NCBI RefSeq assembly: GCF_022347785.1
Contig: NZ_JAKRGA010000007.1
Location: 1 to 64,000, forward strand
From: Psychrobium sp. MM17-31
Lineage (GTDB): Bacteria; Pseudomonadota; Gammaproteobacteria; Enterobacterales; Psychrobiaceae
Direction: 5' to 3'
Length of the DNA stretch: 64,000 nt
Below the pieces are notes generated by a model, which did no database searches, was not told where the DNA came from, and saw only the letters and a list, made by a program, of their open reading frames with translations. Shown here in pieces: positions 8,077 through 18,136 of this stretch. Within the stretch, counting starts at the first letter, position 1; each line of letters begins with the position of its first letter. The position numbers were made by a program, and so were the translations under genes.

Positions 8077-10620
8077 ATGTCAAACAACTACCAGCGAAGT
8101 GCTATCGCACTTTTCGTATCAACCGCGATTACCTCAGCGCCTTTAATGGCGGCAGAAGATGAAAAGTCAACAAAAGACGCCGTTAAAAATGCAGAGAAAA
8201 TTTCTGTTATAGGTACCCGTGCAGCGCCGCGCTCTGCCAGTGACTCAGCAGTACCAGTCGACATTATCGATGGTGGTGAAATTGCTAACCAAGGTCCGTC
8301 GGACATGGTTTCATTGCTGCAAAATGTCGTGCCATCATTCAACGTAAATGACCAACCAATTAACGACGGTTCAACCCTAGTTCGTCCGGCGAATTTACGC
8401 GGTTTGGCGTCGGATCATACTTTGATTCTTGTCAACGGTAAGCGTCGCCATCGCAGCGCCGTAATTACCTTCTTAGGTGGCGGTTTATCAGATGGTGCGC
8501 AAGGCCCTGACTTATCAGTAATTCCATCAGCTGCCATCAAGCAAGTTGATGTTCTGCGTGATGGTGCGGCAGCTCAATATGGTTCAGATGCACTTGCTGG
8601 TGTGATGAACTTCACCCTCAAAAATGCTAGCGAAGGTGGCATGTTTGAAGTCAAATATGGTGAGTTTTATGAGGGCGATGGTGACGGTGTTCAGGTGTCG
8701 GGTAACATTGGTTTACCGTTAACTGAAAACGGTTTTATCAATACCTCGTTTGAATGGAAACAGTCAGATCCTACGAGTCGAAGTGTACAGCGTGACGATG
8801 CGCAAGGACTGATCGATGCTGGAAATACTCACGTAGCCTCTCCTGCGCAAATTTGGGGGGCTCCTGAATTTAAAGAAGATATTAAAGTATTTGTTAATGC
8901 TGGCCTTGATTTAGGTGATGGTGCTGAAGCTTATTTATTCGGTAACATTGCTAAGCGTGATGTTGAGGGGGGCTTCTACTACCGTAATCCACACACACGT
9001 GGCGGTGCTTATTCTAACGATGATGGTAAAACATTGTTAGTGGGTGATTTAACTCCAGATGATGGCATTAGCTGTCCAGTCATTCCTATTACAACGGGTA
9101 ATGTATTAACGCAGCAAAACTACATCGATGGTGTCCAAAATAACCCGAACTGTTTCTCTTTTAATGAAATGTTCCCGGGTGGTTTCACACCTAAATTCGG
9201 CGGTAATGTGACTGATACTTCACTAGTCTTTGGTACTAAGGGCGAGTTTGGCGATGAAGTATTTTACGATGTGAGTTTCTCTCATGGCCGCAATGAAGTT
9301 GATTACAAGCTAAGTGGCTCGATTAACCCATCGTTAGGTCCAGATACACCAACAGAGTTCAGTCCTGGTACTTATATTCAACAAGAAGATATGCTCAACG
9401 TGGACTTCTCTAAAGCGGTTGATGTTGGTTTCGACGAGCCAATGAATGTGGCGGGTGGTATTGAATACCGCAACGAGTCATACGAATCTATCGCCGGCGA
9501 TCAAGAATCTTGGGAAATTGGTCCATTAGCTGCGCAAGGTTTTGGTATCGGCTCTAACGGCTTCCCAGGACTGTCGGCGCGAAGTGCGGGTAAGACTAGT
9601 CGTAACAGCGTTGCCCTGTATGTAGATACTGAGACTTACTTCACCGATGAATTTATGGTGGGCGCGGCGATTCGTTTCGAAGATTTCTCTGACTTTGGTA
9701 ACACGACCAAAGGTAAGCTATCTGCACGTTGGGAGTTTGTAGAAGATTGGGCACTGCGTGGCGCAATAAGCACAGGCTTTAAAGCACCAACTATTGGTCA
9801 AGCAACTGTCCGTAACGTAACGACAGCATTTGGTACAGATGGCGCACTTATTGACCGTGCGACTCTGCCACCAACCCATCCAATTTCTCAGAAAAAAGGC
9901 GGTACTACGCTAACACCTGAAGAGTCGACTAACTTTAGTGTTGGTTTAGTTGGTGAGTTTGAAAATGGTATTTTCTTAACTATCGACTACTTCAACATTG
10001 AAGTGACAGATCGTATTTCAACAACCTCGGGGATTAAGTTAACGGATCAAGATCGTGCTGAATTAGTCGCTTCAGGCGTTACCGATGCATCGAGCTTTAC
10101 TGAAATCTCGTACTTTACCAATGACTTTGATACCACAACACAGGGTGTTGATATCGTAGCGAGTTACGATATGGATATGTTTGGCGGTGAAACGACATTC
10201 TCGTTCGCATACAACTGGACACAAACCGTGGTTGACCGCGCATCAGACAATATCTCTGCTGAACGTATTAAGATGTTAGAAGATAACTTACCAGCACTGC
10301 GTTACAACCTAACGGCTAATCACACCAATGGCGATTGGCGCGTACTGACTCGCGTGCGTTATGCGGGTTCAATCTACGAAGATCATCTAGATTCAGGTCT
10401 ACCGTTTAACGTGGGCTCTGAAGTGGTATTTGATGCTGAAGTGGCTTATACCGTTGATGACAATTGGAAGCTAACAGTCGGTGCAACCAACTTGTTTGAT
10501 GAAACACCGGATGAAATTACGCCATACGACAATGAAATCGCGGGTTCACTTTACCCAACGACTTCACCAATTGGTATTAACGGTGGTTACTACTACATGA
10601 AGGCGACTTACAACTTCTAA
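8077..10620 (+). CDS. TonB-dependent outer-membrane receptor (paralogue of 13043-15607)
   Basis: The 847-residue protein has a signal peptide (cut after LMA), a plug beginning ISVIGTRAAPRSASDSAVP, LRGLASDHTLILVNGKRRHR, the plug core VDVLRDGAAAQYGSDALAG, and a barrel ending in an aromatic (YNF). The highly similar receptor at 13043-15607 shares most plug motifs. AAGGA seven bases before the ATG supports the start. Cargo is unknown; the intervening acyl-CoA dehydrogenase and SDR genes hint at carboxylate or branched-chain substrates, but this is only context. No Fur box was recognised upstream. Confidence 0.93.
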   Translation: MSNNYQRSAIALFVSTAITSAPLMAAEDEKSTKDAVKNAEKISVIGTRAAPRSASDSAVPVDIIDGGEIANQGPSDMVSLLQNVVPSFNVNDQPINDGSTLVRPANLRGLASDHTLILVNGKRRHRSAVITFLGGGLSDGAQGPDLSVIPSAAIKQVDVLRDGAAAQYGSDALAGVMNFTLKNASEGGMFEVKYGEFYEGDGDGVQVSGNIGLPLTENGFINTSFEWKQSDPTSRSVQRDDAQGLIDAGNTHVASPAQIWGAPEFKEDIKVFVNAGLDLGDGAEAYLFGNIAKRDVEGGFYYRNPHTRGGAYSNDDGKTLLVGDLTPDDGISCPVIPITTGNVLTQQNYIDGVQNNPNCFSFNEMFPGGFTPKFGGNVTDTSLVFGTKGEFGDEVFYDVSFSHGRNEVDYKLSGSINPSLGPDTPTEFSPGTYIQQEDMLNVDFSKAVDVGFDEPMNVAGGIEYRNESYESIAGDQESWEIGPLAAQGFGIGSNGFPGLSARSAGKTSRNSVALYVDTETYFTDEFMVGAAIRFEDFSDFGNTTKGKLSARWEFVEDWALRGAISTGFKAPTIGQATVRNVTTAFGTDGALIDRATLPPTHPISQKKGGTTLTPEESTNFSVGLVGEFENGIFLTIDYFNIEVTDRISTTSGIKLTDQDRAELVASGVTDASSFTEISYFTNDFDTTTQGVDIVASYDMDMFGGETTFSFAYNWTQTVVDRASDNISAERIKMLEDNLPALRYNLTANHTNGDWRVLTRVRYAGSIYEDHLDSGLPFNVGSEVVFDAEVAYTVDDNWKLTVGATNLFDETPDEITPYDNEIAGSLYPTTSPIGINGGYYYMKATYNF

Positions 10621-10640
10621 CAGTTTAAAGCCTTAATACA

Positions 10641-10675
10641 AAAGCGCCGCTATCAATTGATAGCGGCGCTTTTTA
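10641..10675 (+). terminator. Strong bidirectional terminator
   Basis: A 32-base perfect palindrome (AAAGCGCCGCTATCAA and its complement) ends in TTTT. It lies between the receptor at 8077 and the convergent SDR gene and could stop transcription from both sides. Confidence 0.9.
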
Positions 10676-10699
10676 TTTGGTGAATGACGCGAGTTCAGA

Positions 10700-11476
10700 T
10701 TACTTCGCAGGCATACGGATCGCTGCATCTAAACGAATGGTTTCGCCATTGATGTAGCTATTCTCAATCATATGAATGGCTAAGCGGCCAAATTCGCTTG
10801 GATAACCCATGCGCTTTGGAAATTGAATATTAGCTACTAGTGACTCTTGCACGTTATCCGGCATGCCTAATAACATTGGCGTGCCCATGATGCCCGGTGC
10901 TATGGTGTTTACACGAACGCCTGTACGGGCTAAATCACGTGCCATAGGCAGTGTCATACCAACAATGCCGCCTTTACTTGCGGCATAAGCCGCTTGGCCC
11001 ATTTGGCCTTCATAGGCTGCAACTGAAGCGGTATTAATGATGATGCCGCGCTCGCCGCTATCACCTTCGGCTTCATTTTTTGCCATCATTTGTGCAGCAA
11101 CACGTGCCACATTAAATGAGCCAATTAAGTTGATATTGATAGTTTTAGCAAAGGCGTCTAATGGCTGTGCTTGACCTTCGCGATCCAAAACTTTTTTCGC
11201 GGGGGCGATACCTGCGCAGTTAATACAAATATCAACGCGATTGAACTTAGCTATCACTTGGTCAAATGCAGCTTCAACTGAAGCATCGCTGGTCACATCT
11301 GTAGTAACAAATAACGCGTTCTCTTCGCCAAGAGCAGCTACGGCTTCAGCTCCTGCTTGCTCATTAACATCTAAGATCGCAACTTTGATCCCTGCTTTAA
11401 CTAATTCGTCGGTTGTTGCGCGGCCAAGGCCTGAAGCGCCGCCGGTTACTACGGCAATTTTGTTATCTGTTTGCAT
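10700..11476 (-). CDS. SDR-family 3-hydroxyacyl-CoA dehydrogenase (type II-like)
   Basis: The 258-residue short-chain dehydrogenase has the TGGASGLG NAD-binding loop (residues 11-18), the INCAGI motif, catalytic Ser151, Tyr164 and Lys168 (YAASK), and APGIMGTPML after the active site. The inserted segment around APAKKVLDREGQAQPLDAF is characteristic of the HSD17B10-like 3-hydroxyacyl-CoA/2-methyl-3-hydroxybutyryl-CoA dehydrogenases. It probably oxidises 3-hydroxyacyl-CoA with NAD+ in branched-chain amino-acid or fatty-acid breakdown. It lies 41 bases downstream of an acyl-CoA dehydrogenase gene, most likely in one operon. Confidence 0.88.
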   Translation of the reverse strand: MQTDNKIAVVTGGASGLGRATTDELVKAGIKVAILDVNEQAGAEAVAALGEENALFVTTDVTSDASVEAAFDQVIAKFNRVDICINCAGIAPAKKVLDREGQAQPLDAFAKTININLIGSFNVARVAAQMMAKNEAEGDSGERGIIINTASVAAYEGQMGQAAYAASKGGIVGMTLPMARDLARTGVRVNTIAPGIMGTPMLLGMPDNVQESLVANIQFPKRMGYPSEFGRLAIHMIENSYINGETIRLDAAIRMPAK

Positions 11477-11517
11477 ATTAATTCTCTAATTTTTTTCGGT
11501 AAATTGACGTATTGCGC

Positions 11518-12666
11518 TTAGCTTAATAGCTTGTCACGGGCGATAATCACTCGCTGTATCTCACTAGTTCCTTCGTAAATCGCGGTTAGACGAACGTCGC
11601 GTACAAAGCGCTCTACTGGGTATTCTTTAATGTAACCAGCGCCGCCTAAACATTGTAGTGCAGTGTAACAAGCATCGTTGGCTTTTTCTGATGCAAATAA
11701 TTTCGCCATAGATGCCGATGTGCCAAATGGCAGACCTTGGTCTTTGTTATATGCCGCTTGCATTAATAATAAACGCGCTGCTTCTAATTCGGTATAACGA
11801 TCGCTTACCATAAATTGTAGACCTTGGAATTTTGATAACTCTTGGCCAAATTGTTTGCGCTCTTTAATGTAGTCGCTGGCGTAATCCATCGCTTCTAAGC
11901 CAATACCTAGTGCCAATGAGCCAATACCAATGCGGCCACCTGCTAACTCACCGATGGCAATTTTAAAGCCTTTGTTTAACTCGCCCATTAATGCTGATTT
12001 AGGGATTACACAGTCATTAAAGCTCACTTCACAGGTTGAAGAAGCGCGCTGTCCCATTTTGTCTTCCGGTTTAGCGATAGTCATTCCAGGCGTGTCAGCA
12101 TCGATTAAGAAACAGCTAATGCCTTTGCCACGTGGTGCGCTTGGGTCTGTGACTGCCCATACGACAAAAACACCTGCAAATTTAGCCGAAGTAATGTAGA
12201 TTTTGCTGCCGTTTAATACGAAGTTGTCACCATCTGCCACCGCGGTCGTGCGCATTGCAGAAGGATCTGACCCTGCACTTGGCTCAGTTAAACAGAAGGC
12301 ACCCGCCAAGAATTCGCCATTACAAAACTTTGGTAAATAGTGATTTTTTTGCTCTTCGCTACCAACCGCTTGAATCACTTCTGCCACCATGTTGGTTACT
12401 GAGGTTGCCGTTGCCGTAGAAGCACAACCACGTGCGATTTCTGTTACAGCTAGGGAGAATGCAACTGTGCTACCGCCAATACCACCGTATTGCTCTTTAA
12501 CGGTCATTCCCATGAAACCAAGCTCAGCCAGCTCTTTAATTTGCGCGAGGTATAGCTCGTGATCGCCTTCGTCTAGCTTTTGCGCGTTTGGCTTTAATTG
12601 ATTTTCAGCGAACTGACTCGCCGTTTCGCGGATCATTTGTTCTTCTTCAGAAAACTCGAATTGCAT
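11518..12666 (-). CDS. Acyl-CoA dehydrogenase
   Basis: The 383-residue flavoprotein follows the family order: N-terminal helical domain (EEEQMIRETASQFAE), FCLTEPSAGSDPSAM in the middle beta domain, and the C-terminal ALQCLGGAGYIKEYPVER and RLTAIYEGTSEIQR segments. The YEGTSEIQ motif and its neighbourhood hold the usual catalytic glutamate region of short- and medium-chain members. It introduces the alpha-beta double bond in acyl-CoA, passing electrons to ETF. The ATG at 12666 has AAGGAA seven to eight bases upstream; a longer in-frame start has no such site. Together with the SDR it covers two non-adjacent steps of beta-oxidation; the hydratase and thiolase are not here. Confidence 0.92.
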   Translation of the reverse strand: MQFEFSEEEQMIRETASQFAENQLKPNAQKLDEGDHELYLAQIKELAELGFMGMTVKEQYGGIGGSTVAFSLAVTEIARGCASTATATSVTNMVAEVIQAVGSEEQKNHYLPKFCNGEFLAGAFCLTEPSAGSDPSAMRTTAVADGDNFVLNGSKIYITSAKFAGVFVVWAVTDPSAPRGKGISCFLIDADTPGMTIAKPEDKMGQRASSTCEVSFNDCVIPKSALMGELNKGFKIAIGELAGGRIGIGSLALGIGLEAMDYASDYIKERKQFGQELSKFQGLQFMVSDRYTELEAARLLLMQAAYNKDQGLPFGTSASMAKLFASEKANDACYTALQCLGGAGYIKEYPVERFVRDVRLTAIYEGTSEIQRVIIARDKLLS

Positions 12667-13042
12667 GGGATGTTCCTTGTAATAATAATTTTCGATCATT
12701 GTTGTTTAAATGACGTGCATTTAACAGGACATCAATTAGCAATGAGATCACATTTTCGCTCATAAACGAAAAACGGGCGCGATAGCTTTGTGGGTCGGGT
12801 TTCTTGGTTACTGGCGTTAAAAATGTGACTTAAGTCTCTAAAACTAAAGAGTAAGTGATTTGAATATCATATGCTTATAAGGTTTAAGGTGGCGATTCAT
12901 GAAAAGTTACAATTAGTGCATGACACAGTTTATTTGATGTGGGATGCTAGTCGAGTGAAAAATATACAGTTCGCTCCACAAAAGCGTCTCTGAGCGCGGA
13001 TTTCACATCAACATGTTTTTGAGTATTTGTTAAGGAACCACA
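12667..13042. other. Intergenic region between divergent dehydrogenase operon and TBDR gene
   Basis: 376 bases without a gene. It must hold the promoters of the acyl-CoA dehydrogenase operon (minus strand) and of the receptor at 13043 (plus strand). No palindrome or known operator could be assigned with confidence. Confidence 0.6.
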
Positions 13043-15607
13043 ATGAAAAGAACCAGTAAAACGGCTATCGCGAGTCATGTCTCTGCGTTGTTTAGTCGTA
13101 AGATCTTACCCCTATCTATTCTTGCCGCATCGGGCGCATTTGCATCAACCACAGCGATAGCAGCTGACAAAGAAGCGAAGAAAGATATCGAACACATTCT
13201 CGTAACAGGCTCGCGTCGTAACGACCGTACTGTTTCAGAAAGTAGTGTACCAGTTGACATCATTAACATCGAAGATATGGTAACAACAGGTCAGTTAGAA
13301 GTGAGCCAAGTGTTAACGACACTGATTCCAAGCTTTAACTACCCAAATCCATCAATTGCCGATGGTACTGACCACTCGCGCCCTGCAGTATTGCGTGGCT
13401 TGGCACCGGATCACACCCTGGTTCTTATCAATGGTAAGCGTCGTCACAGCTCTGCGCTATTAAACCTTAATGGTACTGTAGGTCGTGGTTCTACCGCGGT
13501 TGATCTCAACACCATTCCTACATCTGCCATCAAATCAATTGAAGTTCTGCGCGATGGCGCGGCAGCACAATATGGCTCAGACGCTATTGCTGGTGTAATT
13601 AACATTATTCTAAAAGATGAAACTGGCGGTAGCATTAGTGCAACCTACGGCGAATACAACACAACGATGGCTGGCGTACCTCAGCTAGAAAGCGTGTCAG
13701 TGGGGGCAGATGGTAACCTCGCGTTTGAAACGGGTGGCGATCGCACTCGTACCGACGGTGGCATTACGACCATTGCTGGTGACTGGGGCACTGAAATCGG
13801 CGAAGCGGGTTTCTTTAACGTTGCCTTTGAATCACGTCAACGCGATCCTTCAATTCGTTCTGGTTTTGATCCTCGTGAGCAATACGCTCGTATCGATGAT
13901 GGCAGTGAAAACGGCGCACTTGATCCGCGTGAGTTAAGCTTCGATCGCTACAACCACAAATGGGGTAAGGCGAAAGTTGAAGATCTAAGTCTATTCTTCA
14001 ACATGGGTTACAACCTGTCTGAAACGACAGAGATTTATGCATTTGGTAGCTTCTCTGAGCGTGAAGGTTTATCGGCGGGTTTCTACCGTCGTGCTAAAGA
14101 CAGCCGTAACGTGTTAGACATTTACCCAAATGGTTTCCTACCTCATATTTCATCAGATGTCACAGACACCGCGTTTAATGTTGGTATTAAAGGTGAAACT
14201 AACGATTGGAACTGGGATTTAAGCGCTAACATCGGTAAAAACGATTTTGGCTTCGGCGTAGAAAACTCACTCAATACCTCTTTGGGTAAAGACAGCCCAA
14301 CGGAATTTGATAACGGTAACTTAGTGTACGAGCAAATCGTAACTAATGCGTCAGCTAACACCATGCAAGATTGGGGTCTAGAGAACGAAGTATTCGTGGC
14401 GTTAGGTTTCGAATACCGTCAAGAAAACTACCAAATTAAGCCAGGTGAAGAAGCCTCTTATGTTACTAAACTAGATGGCGAAGGCGACCCTATTGCTGCT
14501 GGTGGTGCGCAAGTATTACCAGGCTTCTCACCATCGAGCGCCGTTGATGATAGTCGTCACAACTATGCGGTATACGTTGAGTTAGATACTGATGTAAATG
14601 ATCGTTTTAACATTGCTTACGCTGGTCGTTTCGAAGACTACTCTGATTTTGGTTCAACCTTTACTAATAAACTAGCGGGTCGTTTCTCGGTAAACGATGA
14701 ACTATCATTCCGCGGCGCTATCAGTACTGGTTTCAGAGCGCCGTCACTAGCGCAAACCAGTTATAAATCTATCGCAACAGTGTTTGTCGATGGCGTGCCA
14801 AATGAAGTAGGTTTATTCCCAGTTGACGAGCCTGCTGCAGTTGCACTAGGTGCGAAACAACTAGAAGCGGAAGAATCTGTTAACTCAACCTTTGGTTTTG
14901 TTTACGAGTATGACGATTTCAACCTAACCGTTGATGCATACCACATCACTATTGATGATCGTATCGTACTGTCTGAAAACCTTTCGGGAGATGCGGTAGT
15001 TGATATCTTAAAGTCGGCTGGTGAATTAAACACAACTCGTGCGCGTTACTTTACTAACGCCATCGATACGACAACTAAAGGTCTAGATATCGTAGCTACT
15101 TACGATATGGATATGGATGACTACGGTAGCTTGCGTTTAAGTGCTGCTTTGAACTTCAACGATACAGAAGTGACAGGCATTAAAGACAACCCATCTGAGT
15201 TATCTGCGCTTGGCGACAGCTATCAAGTGTTCTCTGATCGTGAAATCACTCGTTTTGAGTTAGGTACGCCTAAGAACAAGTACAACCTAGCGGCAATGTG
15301 GACTTACGAAGATCTTAAAGTCAATCTACGTGCAACGCGTTATGGTGAAGTGGTTGATGCATCGAGCAACCCAGATAATCACGAGGTATTAGCACCGAAA
15401 TGGATTACTGATATCGATGCTAGTTACCAAATCACAGAGTCAATTAACCTTGCAATTGGTGTAAACAACTTGTTTGACCAATACCCGCAAGATACGGTGA
15501 GCAACGTTGGTTACAGTACCTTTAACCAAGTGTTCCCATACTCGGGCTTCTCAGCATACGGTGCTGATGGTCGTTTCGTGTATGCGCGAGCTACTTACAA
15601 GTTTTAA
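13043..15607 (+). CDS. TonB-dependent outer-membrane receptor (paralogue of 8077-10620)
   Basis: The 854-residue receptor has an extended signal peptide (cut after AIA at about residue 40), plug start EHILVTGSRRNDRTVSESSV, LRGLAPDHTLVLINGKRRHS, the plug core IEVLRDGAAAQYGSDAIAGV, and a barrel ending in YKF. Shared motifs with 8077-10620 show that the two arose by duplication. AAGGA lies before the ATG. An AraC-family gene follows on the same strand after a terminator. The substrate is unknown. Confidence 0.93.
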   Translation: MKRTSKTAIASHVSALFSRKILPLSILAASGAFASTTAIAADKEAKKDIEHILVTGSRRNDRTVSESSVPVDIINIEDMVTTGQLEVSQVLTTLIPSFNYPNPSIADGTDHSRPAVLRGLAPDHTLVLINGKRRHSSALLNLNGTVGRGSTAVDLNTIPTSAIKSIEVLRDGAAAQYGSDAIAGVINIILKDETGGSISATYGEYNTTMAGVPQLESVSVGADGNLAFETGGDRTRTDGGITTIAGDWGTEIGEAGFFNVAFESRQRDPSIRSGFDPREQYARIDDGSENGALDPRELSFDRYNHKWGKAKVEDLSLFFNMGYNLSETTEIYAFGSFSEREGLSAGFYRRAKDSRNVLDIYPNGFLPHISSDVTDTAFNVGIKGETNDWNWDLSANIGKNDFGFGVENSLNTSLGKDSPTEFDNGNLVYEQIVTNASANTMQDWGLENEVFVALGFEYRQENYQIKPGEEASYVTKLDGEGDPIAAGGAQVLPGFSPSSAVDDSRHNYAVYVELDTDVNDRFNIAYAGRFEDYSDFGSTFTNKLAGRFSVNDELSFRGAISTGFRAPSLAQTSYKSIATVFVDGVPNEVGLFPVDEPAAVALGAKQLEAEESVNSTFGFVYEYDDFNLTVDAYHITIDDRIVLSENLSGDAVVDILKSAGELNTTRARYFTNAIDTTTKGLDIVATYDMDMDDYGSLRLSAALNFNDTEVTGIKDNPSELSALGDSYQVFSDREITRFELGTPKNKYNLAAMWTYEDLKVNLRATRYGEVVDASSNPDNHEVLAPKWITDIDASYQITESINLAIGVNNLFDQYPQDTVSNVGYSTFNQVFPYSGFSAYGADGRFVYARATYKF

Positions 15608-15624
15608 TACTTGTAAATAATAAC

Positions 15625-15652
15625 AAAGGCCGTCTGTTGACGGCCTTTTTTG
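15625..15652 (+). terminator. Rho-independent terminator after the second TBDR
   Basis: The perfect 10-base stem AAAGGCCGTC / GACGGCCTTT has a TGTT loop and a T run, 18 bases after the stop codon. Confidence 0.9.
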
Positions 15653-15699
15653 TTGAAACAAAATAAGTCACAATATCGCTCAATTGATCGGGAGGCGCG

Positions 15700-16692
15700 A
15701 TGGCGACCATTGGACATTACTATATAAAATCATGTATTAGTGCAGCGGCTTTTAAGGGCGTAGACACTAAAGCGCTTATGATGATGGCTGGTATTGCGCC
15801 AAGTAGTATTGCTAAAAAACAGCGGGTGACAGATCATTGCATGGCGACGTTACTCAATTATTTGATCGAACATACGCAAGACGCTTTTTTCGGTTTTTCG
15901 AAACAAGCGGTGCCGCCGAAGTTTTATCAGTTGTTGCTTAGTGGTGTTGTTATGGCGAAAACCGTTGAGCAGGCGATAACCACGCTACAAACTGCTTTAG
16001 CGTTGGCTGGATGCCAACTTGAAATGCGTTGTGAAGAGAAACAGGTGTGTTTATCGCTATCGCATCAGCACGACGATCCCGCGCATTTTTTGCAAGAATA
16101 TTTGATGGTGTTTGTCCACCGGTTACTGTGCTGGCTAGCCAATAAGACCATAGTGCTTAACGGTGCTAGTGTTGCCTATGAGCCGGCAGATTATCAAATG
16201 GAGTTTGCGCTGTTATTTCGTTGTCAGACTGCCACCAATCAAACCCAAAACGCGATCTATTTTGATGAATCGATCTTGTTGTGGCCTGTGTTGCAAGCGC
16301 CGGAAAGTATCTATCAAGTCATCGAACAATTTCCGCTGATAGTGTTACGCTTTCCTGAATCTGATAACGCCTTAGACCAACGAGTCTACGGTTTACTCAA
16401 ACGCTATTTCACTCAACATAGTAATTTACCCGATGCTAATTACATCGCTCATGCACTGAATATGAGTAGTGCCACCTTGAGACGTCAATTGGGAAATCTA
16501 GAAACGAGCTTTTCTCAACTTAAGACAGAATTTCGCCAAGAGCAGGCGATGCGTTTGTTGCGCAATCCTCAAAATACCATTGAGGATATCGCTAGCCAGT
16601 TGGATTACAGTGAAGCTCGAGCCTTTTCGCGAGTATTCAAGCAGTGGACGGAGCTGACGCCATCGCAATATCGCCAGCTGTTTTTGCCCTAG
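15700..16692 (+). CDS. AraC-family regulator with Arabinose_bd-like N-terminal domain
   Basis: The 330-residue protein has an N-terminal ligand domain of the type found in OruR/ArgR-like regulators (about residues 15-200) and a C-terminal AraC DNA-binding domain: first HTH ANYIAHALNMSSATLRRQL, second HTH TIEDIASQLDYSEARAFSRV, then FKQWTELTPSQYR. GGGAGG precedes the ATG. It may control the neighbouring receptor or the convergent MipA-like gene, but no direct evidence is visible. The end overlaps the convergent gene at 16689 by four bases. Confidence 0.9.
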   Translation: MATIGHYYIKSCISAAAFKGVDTKALMMMAGIAPSSIAKKQRVTDHCMATLLNYLIEHTQDAFFGFSKQAVPPKFYQLLLSGVVMAKTVEQAITTLQTALALAGCQLEMRCEEKQVCLSLSHQHDDPAHFLQEYLMVFVHRLLCWLANKTIVLNGASVAYEPADYQMEFALLFRCQTATNQTQNAIYFDESILLWPVLQAPESIYQVIEQFPLIVLRFPESDNALDQRVYGLLKRYFTQHSNLPDANYIAHALNMSSATLRRQLGNLETSFSQLKTEFRQEQAMRLLRNPQNTIEDIASQLDYSEARAFSRVFKQWTELTPSQYRQLFLP

Positions 16693-17468
16693 AAAAACTT
16701 AGAAAACATCAAGCGAATCGCTAAGCTTGAATCGCCGTCGGTTAATGGACTGTCGCTAATATTGCTGTCAAACCATGTGTTTTCTATATTTATAGAGGTA
16801 ATGCCGCCAAAGAAGATTGGTGTCATGACGGAAACGCCTAATGTTTTATTGAGCGCGCTATCGCCAGTGTACTGCATGCGGTTTGCAGTGGCTTCATGTG
16901 CTGCGACGCCGTAGTAATAATCCACATGATTGCTATCGACATAGCTTAAACCAACACTTGGCTCCACAAACACAGGGCCAAAGCGCATCATCTTACCAAA
17001 GGTAGATTTGACTTCTAGGCCGTCTGATTTTCCCAGCACGTCACGCATAATTGATGTATCGATTTTCCAATCGTTATGCTGATAGGTTAGTCCTATTCCC
17101 GCGTCTAGCGACAGTTTGCGCTCATCCATACCATCGAAGATATCAGCATCATCCGCTTCAAACCCACCAAAGCGCGGTGCGGCTTGTAACGAGAACTTGA
17201 AGTGTTCGTCACGCCACGCGTGGTAGCTAACGAAGGGGCCGAATGCTGAAAACTTTTCGCTGCGATAGCCAATAATCGGCAAGGGGATCACAGGTTGATC
17301 GTGATCTTTATAAATGCCGTTATCGATGCCGATACCCGCACCATAAATAAAACCGAATTTCTCCATGCGCTGACGATTGTCACCGCGTTTGTCTTGTTCT
17401 TTGGCGTAAGCAAAGCTCGTCGTTAGCGATGAGATGATTAAGGCGGAAATTAGTGTTAATCGCTTCAT
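16689..17468 (-). CDS. MipA/OmpV-family outer-membrane protein
   Basis: The 259-residue product has a signal peptide (MKRLTLISALIISSLTTSFAYA) and a MipA/OmpV-like barrel: GFIYGAGIGIDNGIYKDHD, then IPLPIIGYRSEKF early, and a terminal strand ending MFSKFF. Family members are outer-membrane barrels, one linked to murein-synthesis scaffolding (MipA), others induced by osmolarity (OmpV). AGGAAA lies just before the ATG at 17468; an upstream in-frame extension lacks such a site and would bury the signal peptide. It is transcribed convergently with the AraC gene. Confidence 0.87.
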   Translation of the reverse strand: MKRLTLISALIISSLTTSFAYAKEQDKRGDNRQRMEKFGFIYGAGIGIDNGIYKDHDQPVIPLPIIGYRSEKFSAFGPFVSYHAWRDEHFKFSLQAAPRFGGFEADDADIFDGMDERKLSLDAGIGLTYQHNDWKIDTSIMRDVLGKSDGLEVKSTFGKMMRFGPVFVEPSVGLSYVDSNHVDYYYGVAAHEATANRMQYTGDSALNKTLGVSVMTPIFFGGITSINIENTWFDSNISDSPLTDGDSSLAIRLMFSKFF

Positions 17469-17659
17469 GGTGGTTTCCTGTGATGAAAGGCGATTAGTGA
17501 TACGCTGCGTATCGCTAAATTGATCAAAAAAATCAATCATAAAGCGATTGCTGATAATAAAAAACAAACATTACATTTTATTACAATTGCAGGTTGTTAT
17601 AGCCGAGATTGCCAGTGCTATATTCAACCAACAAAGTGCGTGAGAAGCCGTAATAGACA

Positions 17660-18106
17660 ATGACAAATGATGACATTATTGAGTCGCAATACCTATGGTG
17701 GTGTGACAAAGAGCCTGCATTGCTTAACAAGCTAAGCACTGATTTGTCGATTCGGTTTAGTGAATTGCCTGCGGTAGATATGCTGCTAAAAGAAGCCTTA
17801 AAGTTTTTGTTTATCGCAGGACGCGCTGGCGATACTGACACGCGAGAGCGCTTTACACCAAGTTTGATAATCGATGAGGTGTGGCACGGATTAATTTTAC
17901 ATACCAAAACTTATAGTGAATTTTGCCACGCGTTTTATGGCCATTTTATTCATCATCATCCTGGTGGCGATGACGAGGAAAATGCTGCGCAATTGCGTAG
18001 TACGCTTTATGCATTGCAGCGGGAATTTGGAACGTTAAATTCACAGTTTTGGCCAACTGATGCAGTGCTCAATATTGCTGGGCAATGTAGCAGTTGCGAA
18101 ACCTAA
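17660..18106 (+). CDS. Small protein with a GRDP/DUF1399-like WH motif
   Basis: The 148-residue product has the segment DEVWHGLILHTKTYSEFC followed by GHFIHHHPGG. This Asp-x-x-Trp-His ... Tyr ... Cys ... His-x-x-Pro layout resembles that of glycine-rich-domain (DUF1399-type) proteins. The many His/Cys/Asp residues could bind a metal, but no function is established. It ends in CSSCET, a CxxC close to the C-terminus that echoes the Ser/Cys tail of the next gene 30 bases downstream. The two are probably co-transcribed. No signal peptide is present. Confidence 0.7.
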   Translation: MTNDDIIESQYLWWCDKEPALLNKLSTDLSIRFSELPAVDMLLKEALKFLFIAGRAGDTDTRERFTPSLIIDEVWHGLILHTKTYSEFCHAFYGHFIHHHPGGDDEENAAQLRSTLYALQREFGTLNSQFWPTDAVLNIAGQCSSCET

Positions 18107-18136
18107 CCTGTTTTTAGATCTGAAAAGGGAGTTATT

